Notes: generated by a model not told the origin, from the sequence alone. A stretch of 64,000 nucleotides of DNA from Phyllostachys edulis (GCA_036346405.1 CM070562.1:108452999-108516998); one strand, 5' to 3'. Counted from the stretch's first letter, positions 48,188 through 59,866 are shown. Translations and numbers: made by a program.

Positions 48188-48439
48188 GCACAGAAATTTT
48201 CTCATCTTTGAAGATTTGGTTGCAAGGTTTATATACCTATACCACCACAGCGCACTGCAATAGGCCTTCTCCGAAAGTCTGGAATATACGCTGGTTATGA
48301 GACACCATCTATAATTAGGTATTTGGACCCTATGACGAGAGATTTGCATACTGCCCAATCCGCTGAAAGTATATTAGATATGCTAGTTTCCCATCATTAG
48401 GGGGAGGAAATCAACCCCTTGATGAAAATGTTGGGAAAT

Positions 48440-48595
48440 AGAGAAGTTCAGAAGATAATTGAAGTCTAGAAGATAATTGAAATTCATGACCCGCGCACTA
48501 GTGAAGCAATTAGAGAAATCTAGAAGATAATTGAAGTTTAGAAGACAATTGAAGTTCAGAAGATAATTGAAGTCCAGAAGATAATTGATTTGCAA
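48440..48595 (+). repeat. Short tandem repeats in copia copy 2, 18-24 bp units
   Basis: Repeated gaagt-tagaagataatt-type units would encode E-V-Q-K-I-I runs. At least six units are present here, while copy 1 has about two at the matching place (about 2405-2455). Confidence 0.75.
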
Positions 48596-49235
48596 GCATT
48601 AGCGAATCAACTGCCTAACCACTTTAGTGATTTGAAGAGCGTGACCAGGTAGCATATGCCTGTATGCAATGCACTGGAGAGGGTTGAAATACCGATGAAG
48701 GTATCCCTAATCCCGTCCTAAGGCCTCTCAAAGGACGAGAACTCTGGCCCCTCGAATCCGAAGTAACCGGGGACGCCTAGTGAAAAAGGATAAGAAGGAC
48801 ATGACATAGCCGATCACCGAAGTTCCCCAGAACAAGAAGGGGAGCCAGTTGAGACTTGGTACTTGTATGGAACCTTCAGAACAAGGCATACTAGAATTGA
48901 ACATCCCCATGAAGGGAGACATCAGTATGGATGTGTGCGCACACATCGGAGCTGAAAAACTAAAGGGACTTACTCCCGTAATTGAAAGCAGTGGTGAGTA
49001 ATTAGAAGCATTAGAAGAATCGCCCCTTGAAGAAATAGCTATAAACTTTGTGACATCGGGAGAATCTATGAATAAGACAATAACCAATGTCGACATTGAT
49101 TTTGCAAAGAAAATTATCGCAATCATCGATCTTGATCCAAAGCCTGTATCGCTCGTTGAATGAAAGAAAAGATCAGATTGGGAAGATTAGAAGAAGACAA
49201 TAGAAACAAAATTATTATCTCTGAATAAAAAAAAG

Positions 49236-50805
49236 GTGTTTGGGCCTGTAAGCCATTTGCCTCCCTATGTGCACCCTGTAGGGTATAAGTGGGTATTTGT
49301 TCGAAAGAGAAATGAAAATAATGAAGTAAAGAAAGGCTTGTTGCATAAGGTTTTACTCAACATCCAGGAGTTGTTTGTGAAGAAACCTATTCCTCGGTCA
49401 TGGGCGAAACTACCCTTTAGATATTTAATCTCAATGGCAATGAACTTGAAGTTAAAAGTGAAATTGATGGATGTGGTAACAGTATACCTTTATGAAAAAT
49501 TGGATTAAGACATTTATATGAAGATACCTGAATGTATCCCTGTCCCAAACGAAGACAGAGCAAATAGAAATCTGTATAGTGTGAAACTCATAAAGTCACT
49601 GTACGAATTTAAGCAATCAGGCAGGATGTGGTATAATCGCTTGAAGCAATTTTCTATGCATGAAAGGCTACACGAACAATGAGAATAATCCCTGTGTATT
49701 TATACGATGATCCCAGAATGAATTTTGTATAATCTCAGTGTATGAAGATGATCTGAATATCATTGGAACCCTAAAAGGTATTAAGAAAGCAAGCTCTTAC
49801 CTGGAGTCAGAGGTCGAAATGAAAGAATTGGGTAAAACCAAATATTGCATAGGCTTGCAGCTTGAGCATACCCCTGAAGGGATTTTAGTGCATCAGTCAA
49901 CCTACACTCAGAAGGTGTTGGCAATGTTTGATTTTGAAAGGCATACCCTTTGAAATTGCCAATGGTCGGGGAGATCTTTGCAGTAAGACAAAGACTCATA
50001 CAGACCTAAAGAAAAGGGGGAGGAAGTCCTGGGATCGGAATTCCCATATTTAAGTGCAATAGAAGCACTCATGTATTTAGCAAACCGTACTAGATCGGTC
50101 ATTGCATTTGTCGTTAACCTAGTAGCAAGGTATAGTGCAGAACCTACCAAAGACATTGGTAGGGAATGAAGGACATCTTCCGATAACTCCAAGGAAGCAA
50201 AGAACTTGGTCTGTTCTACAGAAAGAACCCAGATCTGAATATGAATGTCTATGCAGATGCCGGGTACCTGTAGAACCCGCATACAACTAAGTCGCAAACA
50301 TGTTATATATTCCTATGTGGTGGAACTGCAATTCCATAGAACTTGGTTTGTGAGTCTTGTATCGACTTCGACGAACCACTCGAAAATAATAGCACTATAC
50401 GAGGCCTCATGAGAATGTGCTTGGCTTCGGTAGATGATTCACCACATCCAGTAGTCATGTGGATTGAATACCGTGCAAACCCCCACTATTATCTATGAAG
50501 ATAATGCAGCTTGTGTTGCACAAGTACATATGAGTTATGTGAAAAGTCATCTCACAAAGCATATCAACCATAAGTTCTTCTATGCTCATGAATTGCAAAA
50601 GATGGACGAAATTAAAGTAATGCATACTAAGTTATGTGAAAATCATGCAGATTTATTCACTAAGTTACTTCTAGCATCTAGCTTTGAAAGGTGCATACGT
50701 GAAATTGTAATGACGAGACTTAGAGAAGTGCAGAATTCAGGGGGGAGAATCTTCACGAACTCATTATTGAAACTTGATCACGAAGATAGAGTACCCAAAA
50801 AGTAA
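49236..50805 (+). pseudogene. Copia reverse transcriptase and RNase H remnant (copy 2)
   Basis: The pieces are HPVGYKWVFVRKRNENNEV at the RT start, LDVVTVYLYEKLD-like sequence ending at 49508, and a catalytic-site segment YEDDLNIIGT at 49738, where copia normally has YVDD. A final frame at 50464-50805 carries the RNase H end (HINHKFFYAHELQ). Stops and shifts break the chain many times. Confidence 0.75.
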
Positions 50806-51013
50806 ATTCTGGAGATTAAATGAAATTGTGTGGATTGTACTCTTTTTCCCTTGACGAGTTTTCCTGAAGTTTCTCGGCTAAGGTTTTTAATGAGGCAATT
50901 CATGCAACGCAGCAGAACTTGTATCATGTGCACTTTCTCCAAATTTTTCCCACTGGGTTTTTATAGAGTTTTGATGAGACATGAATATGTGAGGATGGGT
51001 GCCCAAAGGGGAG

Positions 51014-51781
51014 TGTTAAGAAATTATGGGCATGGTCCAGAAGCCAGCCCATGTACGGGCTCCGCATCCTAAACCCTAGCAGGGTCTCTAGTCTATAAAT
51101 AGGGGGTACTATTCATTATAAATGATTGATCGATTGATGAAGGAATAAAGAGAAGCAAGAAGCCCCCTATATCTCTGTGTTCAATCTACTATTCTCAGGG
51201 GCGGAGCTACGCGAGAGCATAGGGGTGCAGTTGCACCCCTAAAATTTTTGTACAACACTTCTAAAATTTTTATATGCAGATTTTTTATACAGTATATATA
51301 CCTAGTATAATACACAGACTATACAATAAATTACATTAAGTTATTCTCAGCAATCAATAGTCAATACCCACCAACACAAACAATATTTTGTGATATCGGT
51401 TGTACTAGAAACATGTAATTTGTTCCACTTGAATCTTTACTATGTTATTTAAACTTTTATATTGAAATATGTCATCTAAGTTCGCACCTTTATGCACACA
51501 CGAGCGCGCTTTCAGTAGATATTTTGTAAGGTCGCGGATTTATTCCTGTCCTCCGTCTTTCTAGACATGTGATATGAGGCGTACTCACGCGTGTGTGTGG
51601 TGGAGTGTGTACATATATGTTTTTCTTGTAATCATAAAAAAAAGTTTGCACCCCCATAGACGAAATCCTGGCTCCGCCACTAACTATTCTGTTCTTATGT
51701 TCTTGTATCGTTCTAAACGATTCTATGTTTATCTACGAGGTAATCGTTCGGACTGAACTCGCTAGCGACGGTTCCTCAACA
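51014..51781 (+). repeat. 3' LTR of copia copy 2, interrupted by a MITE
   Basis: The LTR runs 51014-51195 and resumes after the inserted MITE and its duplicated octamer at 51691-51781. It ends TTCCTCAACA like the 5' LTR. Confidence 0.9.
51196..51682. mobile_element. hAT-type MITE nested in the 3' LTR of copia copy 2
   Basis: It starts CAGGGGCGGAGCTACG, and the reverse complement of its right end reads TAGTGGCGGAGCCAGG. A perfect 8-bp duplication, actattct, flanks it (51188-51195 and 51683-51690). The length is 487 bp, AT-rich in the middle and non-coding. The termini resemble those of the element at 37615-38622. Confidence 0.9.
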
Positions 51782-52588
51782 CGAATCCCTCTTTGGAATG
51801 GCTGTTCCATCTTTAGTTTCAGATCTGAATAAAACAGTCTCTAGTACTGTTTAGTTTACACAGACCGTTACCAAATACTAACCGTGACTGGAACGTCGGC
51901 CCCACCAATGAGTGAAAATCATCTGCCCCCGTTGTCAGTGACACTACCCGTGTCGATTAACAGGTGGGCCTGAACACATGCAGTGATGTAGAGAGTAATT
52001 GGATGGTCTGTGTGTCGGTGAGAACTATACTGAATTTCTTGCAACGAGCATGTCTAGGAAGAAAATATCATTCTCGGAAGAAAACAAAGCGATAAAATGG
52101 CATTGAATTCTTGTGCCAAACATTTGGCATACGGACCAGCTTCCCACACTACTTGAAATGGAAGCCCCTTTACTGGCCTTGGCCTTTGCAAGCAAAAAGT
52201 CTAATTTTCAGCTATCCAAAAAGTTCAGAGAAAGATAGTACATATCTGCAGGGTCCTACTCCTTTCCTATCCTCATCACAGATTCACAGGTCGGTCTCAA
52301 ACTCCATCAATTCCATGCAACAACTTCAATTCAAGAGCTCGCATTGCAGTTCTGCCCACCTCGAAGCAATCCACGCCTATAACCGTAGCACACGGCTCAT
52401 TATAGTCTCAAACAAACAGCCTTTATATAGAGGGCATATCTCCTTCATATAGGGATCAATCTATACCGGACATGCTGGCTCACTTGCCTTGTGTAGGAGT
52501 TAGTACAGTTTACTACTACTAATCTAACTTGAGCTTACTAATTGTTTATAGCATAGTATACTCAGTAGCTTGGCATTAAGCTAATTAT
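51782..52588. other. Intergenic DNA between two copia elements
   Basis: The first ~55 bp continue the paralogous segment also found inverted near 62140-62190. The remainder shows no recognisable gene. Confidence 0.5.
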
Positions 52589-52718
52589 TGTTATGAATAG
52601 TGCTTGTATTCAATATGAGGCCAATAGGCCGGTATATATACACAAAATACAGGTGGTGAATATGCAAAAAACCCCTCATAACAATGGGGAATAACAAATT
52701 ATACATATATCTCTAACA
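52589..52718 (-). repeat. 3' LTR of copia copy 3 (130 bp)
   Basis: It starts tgttatgaatag and ends ctctaaca on the plus strand, and is nearly identical to 58801-58930. Confidence 0.93.
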
Positions 52719-52915
52719 CCCTCCTCAAACTCATGGTGGATCAACAACACTGAGTTTGGAGAGGTAGAAGCCGTGCTGTGCTCGAGTCTAGGCCTTCGTG
52801 AAGAAATCCGCTATCTGAAGCTCCGAAGGCACATACTGAAGAGCAATCACCTGATCATGCACACAAGACCTCATGAAGGAAGCATCAACACCAATATGCT
52901 TTGTGAGCTCATGCT

Positions 52916-54439
52916 TCACAGATCACGCAACACTTGATAGCACTTTTGATTGTTCGATAAGAGAGGAGTCGGTGTAGTGACAGAAACACCAAAATCCTCA
53001 AGTAACCACCGTAGCCAAGTAATCTCTGCTGTCAAGAGAGCCATAGCTCGCAACTCAGCCTCTGCACTCGAACGGGACACTGCAGTCTGTTTCTTCGTCT
53101 TCCAGGCAATGAGAGAACCACCAAGAAAAACACAGTAAGCAGAGATAGACCGGCGATCGAGGATCGGCCCAAGTAGCATCCGAATAAGCTGAAGTCATGA
53201 AATTTGGAGCGTGGAAAGAAGAGACGGCGAGAGATAGTCCCACGAAGGTATCGCAGAACTCGAAGAAGGTGGCTGTAGTGGACCTGAGTGGGAGCAGAAA
53301 CGAACTGACTCAGAATGTGAACTGGATAAGTGATATCCGGACGAGTAACAGCAAGGTAGACAAGACTCCCAACAAGATGACGATAGCGAGTCGGATCAGA
53401 AAGAGGCTCGCCATCAGAGGGTCGGAGGTGAACATTGAGCTCCATGGGAGTCTCAACAAGATCTGTTGATCGATGAGAGAGGCGCGATCAAGAAGATCTG
53501 AATGTACTTCTCTTGGGACATAAGGAAACCATCTGGAGTGGAAGTAACCTCAATCCCAAGGAAGTAACGAAGAGGACCAAGATCGACATAAGGAATCGCT
53601 CACTAAGACGAGCCTTGACAAAGGCAATGTACTCGAATCATCTCCTGTAATGATCATATCATCAACATCTGAGAAGAAGAAGAGTCCCACCACGAGGCGA
53701 AGTGTGGACAAAGAGCGCAGGATCATGATCACTTCTCAAAAGCCGCCAGCGAGTGACCACAGAGGAGAAGCGCCAAACCAAGCACGAGGGCTTGCTTAAG
53801 GCCATAGAGAGAGCGAAGGCGGCAGCACCATGCCCTCGAGAATGTAATACCCGGTGGCGGATGCATGTAGACCTCCTCACGCAACTCGCCATTAAGAAAG
53901 GCATTCTTGACATCGAGTGAAAGCAGACCCGATGGCGAAACAGACGCCACCGAAAGAAGAGTGCGGACAGTGGTCATGTGAGCCACAGGAGCAAAAGTCT
54001 CGTCGTAGTCACAACCATACTCCTGCTGGAACCCACGGGCAACAAGACGCGTCTTATAGCGCTCAAGAGAGCCATCAGAGCGAGTCTTTATCTTATAGAC
54101 CCACTTACACGTGATGGGACGAGAGTGAGATGGAAAGGGAACAAGATCCCAAGTACCAGTACGCTCAAGGGCAGCAATCTCCTCGGCCATGGCATGCTGC
54201 CACTCGGGGTGAGTAACAAACATCCCTTGAAGAGACAGCTCACGAGTAGTCACACCCGACAAAACCAAATCAGGCGGGGGCAAGCGGTCGCGATCGCGGA
54301 GAGCGTAGCGAGGAGAAGATGACCCATCAGGGGAAGATGGATCATCAAAAGAGGATGACTCATCTGGAAGATCCTCAATACGAAGTCGACGAGTGTAAAC
54401 GAGTGTAGTGGGGGGAGCCTGAGGAGCCGCAGGAGACAA
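52916..54439 (-). pseudogene. Copia reverse transcriptase and RNase H (copy 3), frame-broken
   Basis: The 53729-54439 frame carries the RT start (TCKWVYKIKTRSDGS, LVARGFQQEYG, SLDVKNAFLNGEL, SLYGLKQA). The catalytic VDDMIITGDD lies in another frame at 53550-53732, with S-D in place of the usual tyrosine ahead of VDD. The segments 53032-53445 and 52916-53179 hold the RYRHLVGSLVYLAVTRPDI connection and the RNase H core (SRSSAEAELRAMA). Several frameshifts and at least one deletion separate them. Confidence 0.85.
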
Positions 54440-55955
54440 GCGGTAGGCATAACCATGGAGAGGCCACAGGGGGAATATGTGGAGACTCAGTGGGACGGGT
54501 GGACAAGGGCAAGATAGAGATAGGTGTATCTGGAAAGGTCAAAAAAGACAGAGACTCCACAGAGGAAGCCGAAGGAGAGACAGGACGTGGGTAGAAGGGA
54601 CGAGACTCGTCGAAAGTCACATCCCGAGAGATCCGCATCCGTCGACCAACAGGATCCCAGCACCGATAGCCCTTGTGCTCGGCACTGTATCCCATAAAGA
54701 CACACTCAACAGACTGAGCAGTCAGTTTGGTGCGTTCTCGAGGGGCAAGGAGAACGTAGCAAACGCAGCCAAACAGACGAAGGGCAGAGTAGTCAGGAAG
54801 GAGACCACGAGACGCCAACAGAATTGCGCTACAAGAGCGTAAGAAGGCCGGATGTTGACGAGATAGGTGGCGATGGAAACGACCTCCGCCCAAAAGTGAG
54901 GTGGAATAGAGCGGCAATCATCGAGGCACGAGCCGACTCAAGAAGGTGACGATGCTTGCGCCAAGAACACCATTCGAGCATGAGCACCGGACAAGAGAAT
55001 CGAAGAGAGTGCCTCGCCGGCAAGGAAGCCGCGCAGTGATGAGAGAGGTACTCGCCAGCAGAGTCGACCTGAAAGACACGAATAGGAGTGGAGAACTGTG
55101 TGCGAACCATAGTGGCAAACTGTTTATATATAGACAAGGCCTCACTACGAGAAGACATGAAATATATCCAAGTGTGGCGAGAGAAATCATCTATAAATAT
55201 GATATAGTATCGATGACCCCCTTTCGAAACGAAGGGAGCCGGACCCCAAACATCAGAGTGAACAAGATCAAAAGGACGCTGAGACACTGACTCACTATGA
55301 GGATAAGGAAGTTGAATCTGTTTGCCTAACTTACAGCCCTGACAATCTAAAGATACGTCTCCTGAGACAGATCCCAGAAGACCACGACGAACTAAAGACG
55401 ACAGACGAGATCCACACAGATGGCCAAGACGATGATGCCACTGCTGGAAAGAGCCGGTAGACGGAGTGGCAGAAGCGGAGAGACTGGTAGCGACGGTGGC
55501 AGCGGAAGGAAGGTGAAGCCAGTCTAGCTCCCAAAGACGCTGTGAGTCAAGGCGCCGAGGGCCAGAACCAACCAGAGCTCCCGTGTGGCGGTCCTGAACA
55601 CAACAAGAGTCAGAGTCGAGAATGACTCGACAACCAAGATCAGTAATCTGCCCAGCAGAAAGAAGCTGCATGGTAAGGCGAGGAACATGAGGAACAGAGG
55701 GAACATGAAAGGATGAGTTGCTAAGAGGTCCTCGACTGAGAGACGAAAGAGAGGTACCATCGGTGAGAAGAACACCGACAGGAGAACCAAGAGGTGTAAT
55801 GAAGGACAGAGTGGAAGAATCGAGTCATGTGAAAAGATGCTCGAATCAAGAATCCACGGGAGGTGCTGTTGTGGAGGTGGTGGTTTCGCAGCGTTCAAGA
55901 GTCGATGCGAACCGCAGAACTCGCCGAGGAGAACTGAAGCGGCAAGCGGCGTCAA
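54375..55955 (-). pseudogene. Copia gag-pre-integrase and integrase (copy 3), frame-broken
   Basis: The 54829-55671 frame has the HHRLGH zinc-binding start, CQGCKLGKQIQLPYP, and then the integrase core (FDLVHSDVWGPAP, YIIFIDDFSRHTW, VDSAGEY). The frame shifts after this point. The 54375-54917 frame continues with the C-terminal part (YSALRLFGCVCYV, CVFMGYSAEHKGYRCWDP). The part at 55524-55955 is the protease-side segment. The order is canonical for copia. Confidence 0.85.
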
Positions 55956-56020
55956 GTCTGGCTATCTCTGCTTTCGATGAAATCTACCAAAGAGGCGATC
56001 TGCAGACGTCGATGTAGAAA

Positions 56021-57585
56021 TGTTGGAAATATGCCCTAGAGGCAATCATAGAGATGATTATATTTCATTATGTTCATGACATTGGATAATGTGTTATCTT
56101 GTTCCTAGAATAATATTGTTAATATTTATTATCAAGTATGTGACTTGGTTGTGAAACTCTATATTTACGCAATAATTATTCTTACACTATCACGGTCGTA
56201 AACATATGAGGACACATATGAATAGACTAGTATATGTATTGGTTGATGACTATGTTTCACGAGTCATAGATATGGAGATATCAAACCGATAATATGGACA
56301 CATGTTAGAGAACATGATGTTGGATAAGACCCACCTTGAGACACTATTGAGATTGTTATGAATCTATGTGTCGTTAGTTGGTCTCAAGCAATGATGATGT
56401 ATAATCCTTAGACTGAGATCGAATGGTTTCCTACATGTGTAAGAGCACTCTTAGGGGTTGCCAAACGCTACACCGTGAATCGGGTAGTTATAAAGGTAGC
56501 TTTGGGTATGCTCAAACATGGAGAGGAATGTGACCGGTGGGATATGGGATTTGCCCTCCTAACATAACAGAGAGATGTCTCTGGGCCCTCGTTGTGATCG
56601 GATAAAGAAAGTGCATGGCCATGCCACTAGTAGTCGAAGTGTTCGACCACGTAAAGATATCGATACTCGACGAGAAAGTATTGAATACCCATGGATGACA
56701 CAACATCTCACCGGAGTTCAACCGGACATCGTGAGGCAAAGGGAGTATACACGAGTAGGTCGCCAGTCGACGATTCTGGTGATCGGTCGTATGCAAATAC
56801 AAGCTAGTCGAGATCGGGTCGAACGTAATCACAGAGTGGTCGTAACACGTCGTGAAGGAGTTACGAATCGTCGTGACCACATACTGAAGGGTCGATATCT
56901 GAGATAGGACCTAGTCGTAAGCGGTGAAGACCGGTCGAGATCATATTGCATCAAGGTTCGTCCGATATAATTTGTGTGTATTCGGGAATCGATATGTTCG
57001 CTAGGAGCCGCTTCGACTCGTGGTCGGAAAGGGTTTCAGTCACAACCGAACTACACATGAACCTCTGTGGTCACACACTTAACGGGTTGGAACAAACCAG
57101 TACGAATACGATTAGTAAACGTGTCCGGATAGGATCCGTCACGAGCACTATATAAGGAGATGCATGAGGCTATTGGGTGACATACGTGAAACACCACCGA
57201 AACCCTAGCCGCCATCTTCCTGAGAGCTCCACCGCGCGACTTGGTGCCGCACACCGCCGTTCGGTTGTTCCTTCCCGGGCGTGTGGATACCGTGAGGCGC
57301 TACTACGATTGTTGCGCTTGAGGACGATCCGCGATCTTGACAAGGAACCGCAGACGTTCTTTGGAGGAGACGATCGACTACGACCACTACATCGACTTGT
57401 CGGGCGTTGGACGATCGACTCGACCACTACATCGACGCTCTTCGTTGGACCAGTCGCTCCAACCCTTCTTCCGCCGCTCACAAGCGTCTCGTGGTAACGA
57501 TCTATGATCATCTACTTGCATGGCTTCTGGTTTACGTGGTAGAAATTTTTGTTTGTAGCTATCGTAGCCTACCCGTGACCCAACA
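56021..57585 (+). mobile_element. Solo LTR of a BARE/Angela/RIRE1-like copia element
   Basis: The insert starts TGTTGGAAATATGCCCTAGA, the well-known opening of this cereal LTR family, and ends ...gtgacccaaca. It interrupts copia copy 3, and gaaa lies at both borders, a partial target duplication. No internal domain follows, so it is a solo LTR of 1,565 bp. A TATA box (tatataa, 57149-57155) is present in the expected orientation. Confidence 0.85.
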
Positions 57586-58787
57586 GAAATCGCAGAGCTC
57601 GCCGAGGAAGAACCCGGCGGCAAGCAGCGGCGAAGTCCGCTATCTCTGCCGCGAGAGAAACTGCTGAAGAAGTCGATGCAGACGTCAATGTAGAAACACG
57701 AGTGCTAGTGCTAGTAGAAGAACGGCGTGAAAGATGCCGCCGCTTCGATAGCATCGACTCAATATGGCCGACCTTGTCGCAGATGAGGAAGCGATGAGGA
57801 CGACCAAAGAATCGGTGTAGCGGGTGGACGAGTGGCGAGCACAGATGGGAGTGGCATCGCACCAAAGCACCACTCAGTGAATCGGAAGCCATCGGGCGGC
57901 GGCCGACGGCGCGGCGACAAAACGCAACGGTCTAACGGGCGGCGGGGACGGCGCCAAGTTAAACGACGTTTTTTCCCTCTTTTTTCTCTTTTTGTTTCTT
58001 TTTACTTATGGGCCGAAAGGTAGCAGCACACAAGCAAGTGGCGGGAACCCTAGGTCCTCCCGAAGTCGGCGGCGGCGGGCGGCGGCAGCAACCAGCGCCC
58101 TTCTGCCGCAGGAGAGCGGCGGCGGATCCGGAGTTGGAGGACGAAGTTAAGCGGCGTCGGCGCGGCGGCGAAGCGAAGCGTCGAAGCGGCGGCGGCGAGA
58201 AGCGGAGCTGGCGCGCGCGCCTCGAAAGCGGCTCCGTAAGACGTGACCACCGCAGCAGCGAGATCAGATGATGGAGCTCGCGCCGTCCTCGAGCACGCCG
58301 GCGCCAAGACCTCGTGTGGATATGGCGTGGCGGCCGGCGGGTGTTCGAGCCGCTCGCGCACCACCGGCGCAAGCAGAGAACTCTGGCGCCTCTCGCTCGC
58401 CGCGCCTCTCCGCGATCGGCGATGAGAGGCGCCGCGACGTCGGTCCGGCGAGAAGCGGCACGAGCGAGAGGACGGCGGCAGATCCGGCGAGGCCCGAGGC
58501 AACGGAGAGGCGCCGAGCGAGAGATTTGGCAGCGGATCCGGCGGAGGCCCGAGGCACCGAATCGAGTGAGGCGCGCGGCGAGAGGATGGCGGCAGATCCG
58601 GGCGGCGGGCGGCAGCGTGGGCAACGCGGCGGGCGTGACGAACGACGATGGAGCGGAAGTAGACGGATCGGGCGGAGAGGCCGACGAGGCGACCACGAAG
58701 ACGAAGCACAGAAGCAGAGGCAACCGGGCGGCGAGCGGCGGCTGAGGAGGCCGGCGCCAGACACGTGAGAAACCCTAACCCTAGTTT
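57586..58787 (-). other. Leader region of copia copy 3, no gag recognised
   Basis: This GC-rich stretch lies between the primer-binding site and the pol remnants. Long open frames exist on both strands, but none shows the UBN2 or zinc-knuckle motifs of copia Gag. A ~125-bp segment beside the solo LTR (57590-57713) resembles the sequence on its other side (55896-56020). Confidence 0.5.
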
Positions 58788-58800
58788 GGCTCTGATACCA

Positions 58801-58930
58801 TGTTATGAATAGTGCTTGTATTCAATATGAGGCCAATGGGCCGGTATATATACACAAAGTACAGGTGGTGAATATGCAAAGAACCCCTCATAACAATGGG
58901 GAATAACAAACTATACATATATCTCTAACA
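58801..58930 (-). repeat. 5' LTR of copia copy 3 (130 bp)
   Basis: It starts tgttatgaatag and ends ctctaaca, adjoins the initiator-Met-type primer-binding site on its left, and is followed by the target duplication attat. Confidence 0.93.
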
Positions 58931-59431
58931 ATTATATCATGTGTCCAATGCAGGTATCCAGGGGCAACTTGTCAATCAACCAAACGGCAAAGACAGAAGG
59001 CCTAACTGCCTAAGTATGGCAAATAAGGCCAGGAGCATGGAGAAAATGACACTTTTTGCTAAACAAGTCTGATCTCTGATGCTTACAGACACAGTGAGAC
59101 AGGCAGACAGTGCCATGGCATTGTTCAGAGAACAAAACAAACATAGGGATTCTTGGCACAGTGTGAGGCCCAGGCAAGCAGGATCTACCTAGGGGAGGTG
59201 GTCAGGTTACTAGAGAGTATAGGAGTAGAAGAGATTTGTATTGTGTAGTGCAGTATTGTAGCTTTGCAAATAAAAAGTGTAGTGCAGTATTGTAGCTTTG
59301 CAAATAAAAAGTGTAGTGCAGTGCTGTGGCATCTTGGAAGGGGACACACCTCACATTCTAGGCACCATTAATCAAGCACATAAAAGACACCCCGACAAGC
59401 CTCTCAACAGATATGCTAGCTGAGTACTTCC
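58931..59431. other. Intergenic DNA with short tandem repeat
   Basis: A ~34-bp unit, gtgtagtgcagtattgtagc followed by tttgcaaataaaaa, occurs twice with a partial third copy at about 59242-59330. Otherwise nothing was recognised. Confidence 0.6.
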
Positions 59432-59866
59432 ATGCAACAAACTGTTACGCCGTTAATGACAGAGCAAATGCATGGATCCACTAACAACTCCCATAATTAT
59501 GCTTTTCACGAGGAATCATACATATTGGATAAGGATAGTACACCATCAGAAATTCAGAATGATATATATTGCACTCCATTGAGAGACATGACGAGTGGCA
59601 ACGGCATCATTCTTATCTGCTTCTCGCAAGGAGACAAGGGAAATGATCCGAACGGAGTACAGATCAAAATAATTGGACCCTCATGCCGCAGCATGGATTT
59701 TTTTTATCGGGTCAAATTGTCAAAACATCAGATCGAGTTGTTCCTGAGCTGTGACGTGAAATCTTGTTTTTGGGGAGCGTTTATTGCACAGGTGACTGAA
59801 AAAAACTTTTTCCAGCCGTCTAATCCTTATTTGTGTGGTGGCTTTGACTCCTATGTTGTTATATGA
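59432..59866 (+). CDS. Hypothetical small ORF, 144 codons
   Basis: An ATG at 59432 opens a frame to a stop at 59864-59866. The product has no domain I recognise. It has a moderately even composition, with several Cys residues in the C-terminal half (CRSMDFFYRV, LSCDVKSC). Codon use is AT-rich, unlike the host genes in this window. No intron signals or promoter stand out. It could be a gene fragment from a mobile element, a lineage-specific gene or a chance frame. Confidence 0.2.
   Translation: MQQTVTPLMTEQMHGSTNNSHNYAFHEESYILDKDSTPSEIQNDIYCTPLRDMTSGNGIILICFSQGDKGNDPNGVQIKIIGPSCRSMDFFYRVKLSKHQIELFLSCDVKSCFWGAFIAQVTEKNFFQPSNPYLCGGFDSYVVI

Larger units (their letters stand above)
44332..51781 (+). 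mobile_element. Ty1/copia LTR retrotransposon (copy 2), complete outline, decayed coding
   Basis: Both LTRs are present: 44332-44604 (273 bp) and 51014-51781, which is also 273 bp once a nested MITE and its target duplication are removed. They differ at about 32 positions by eye, so the insertion is old. A polypurine tract, aaaggggag, precedes the 3' LTR. Flanks are caaat and cgaat, a 5-bp target duplication with one change. The order gag, protease, integrase, RT, RNase H identifies copia. Every gene is broken by stops or shifts. It is the same family as the minus-strand copy at 1-6470. Confidence 0.92.
52589..58930 (-). mobile_element. Ty1/copia LTR retrotransposon (copy 3), short LTRs, complete with target duplication
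   Basis: Two 130-bp LTRs (52589-52718 and 58801-58930) differ at four positions by eye. A perfect 5-bp duplication, attat, flanks the element. On the minus strand TGGTATCAGAGCC, the initiator-Met primer site, abuts the 5' LTR (58788-58800). A purine tract, gagtttgaggaggg, precedes the 3' LTR. Integrase, RT and RNase H are recognisable but split by frame changes. No gag domain was found. A 1.56-kb solo LTR of another family sits inside at 56021-57585. It is younger than copy 2, judging from LTR similarity. Confidence 0.93.

Noticed and set aside
58008..58768. Several 140-250 codon frames on both strands
   Set aside because: They lie inside the leader of copia copy 3, are rich in Arg/Ala/Gly from GC-rich repeats, and contain no Gag motif.
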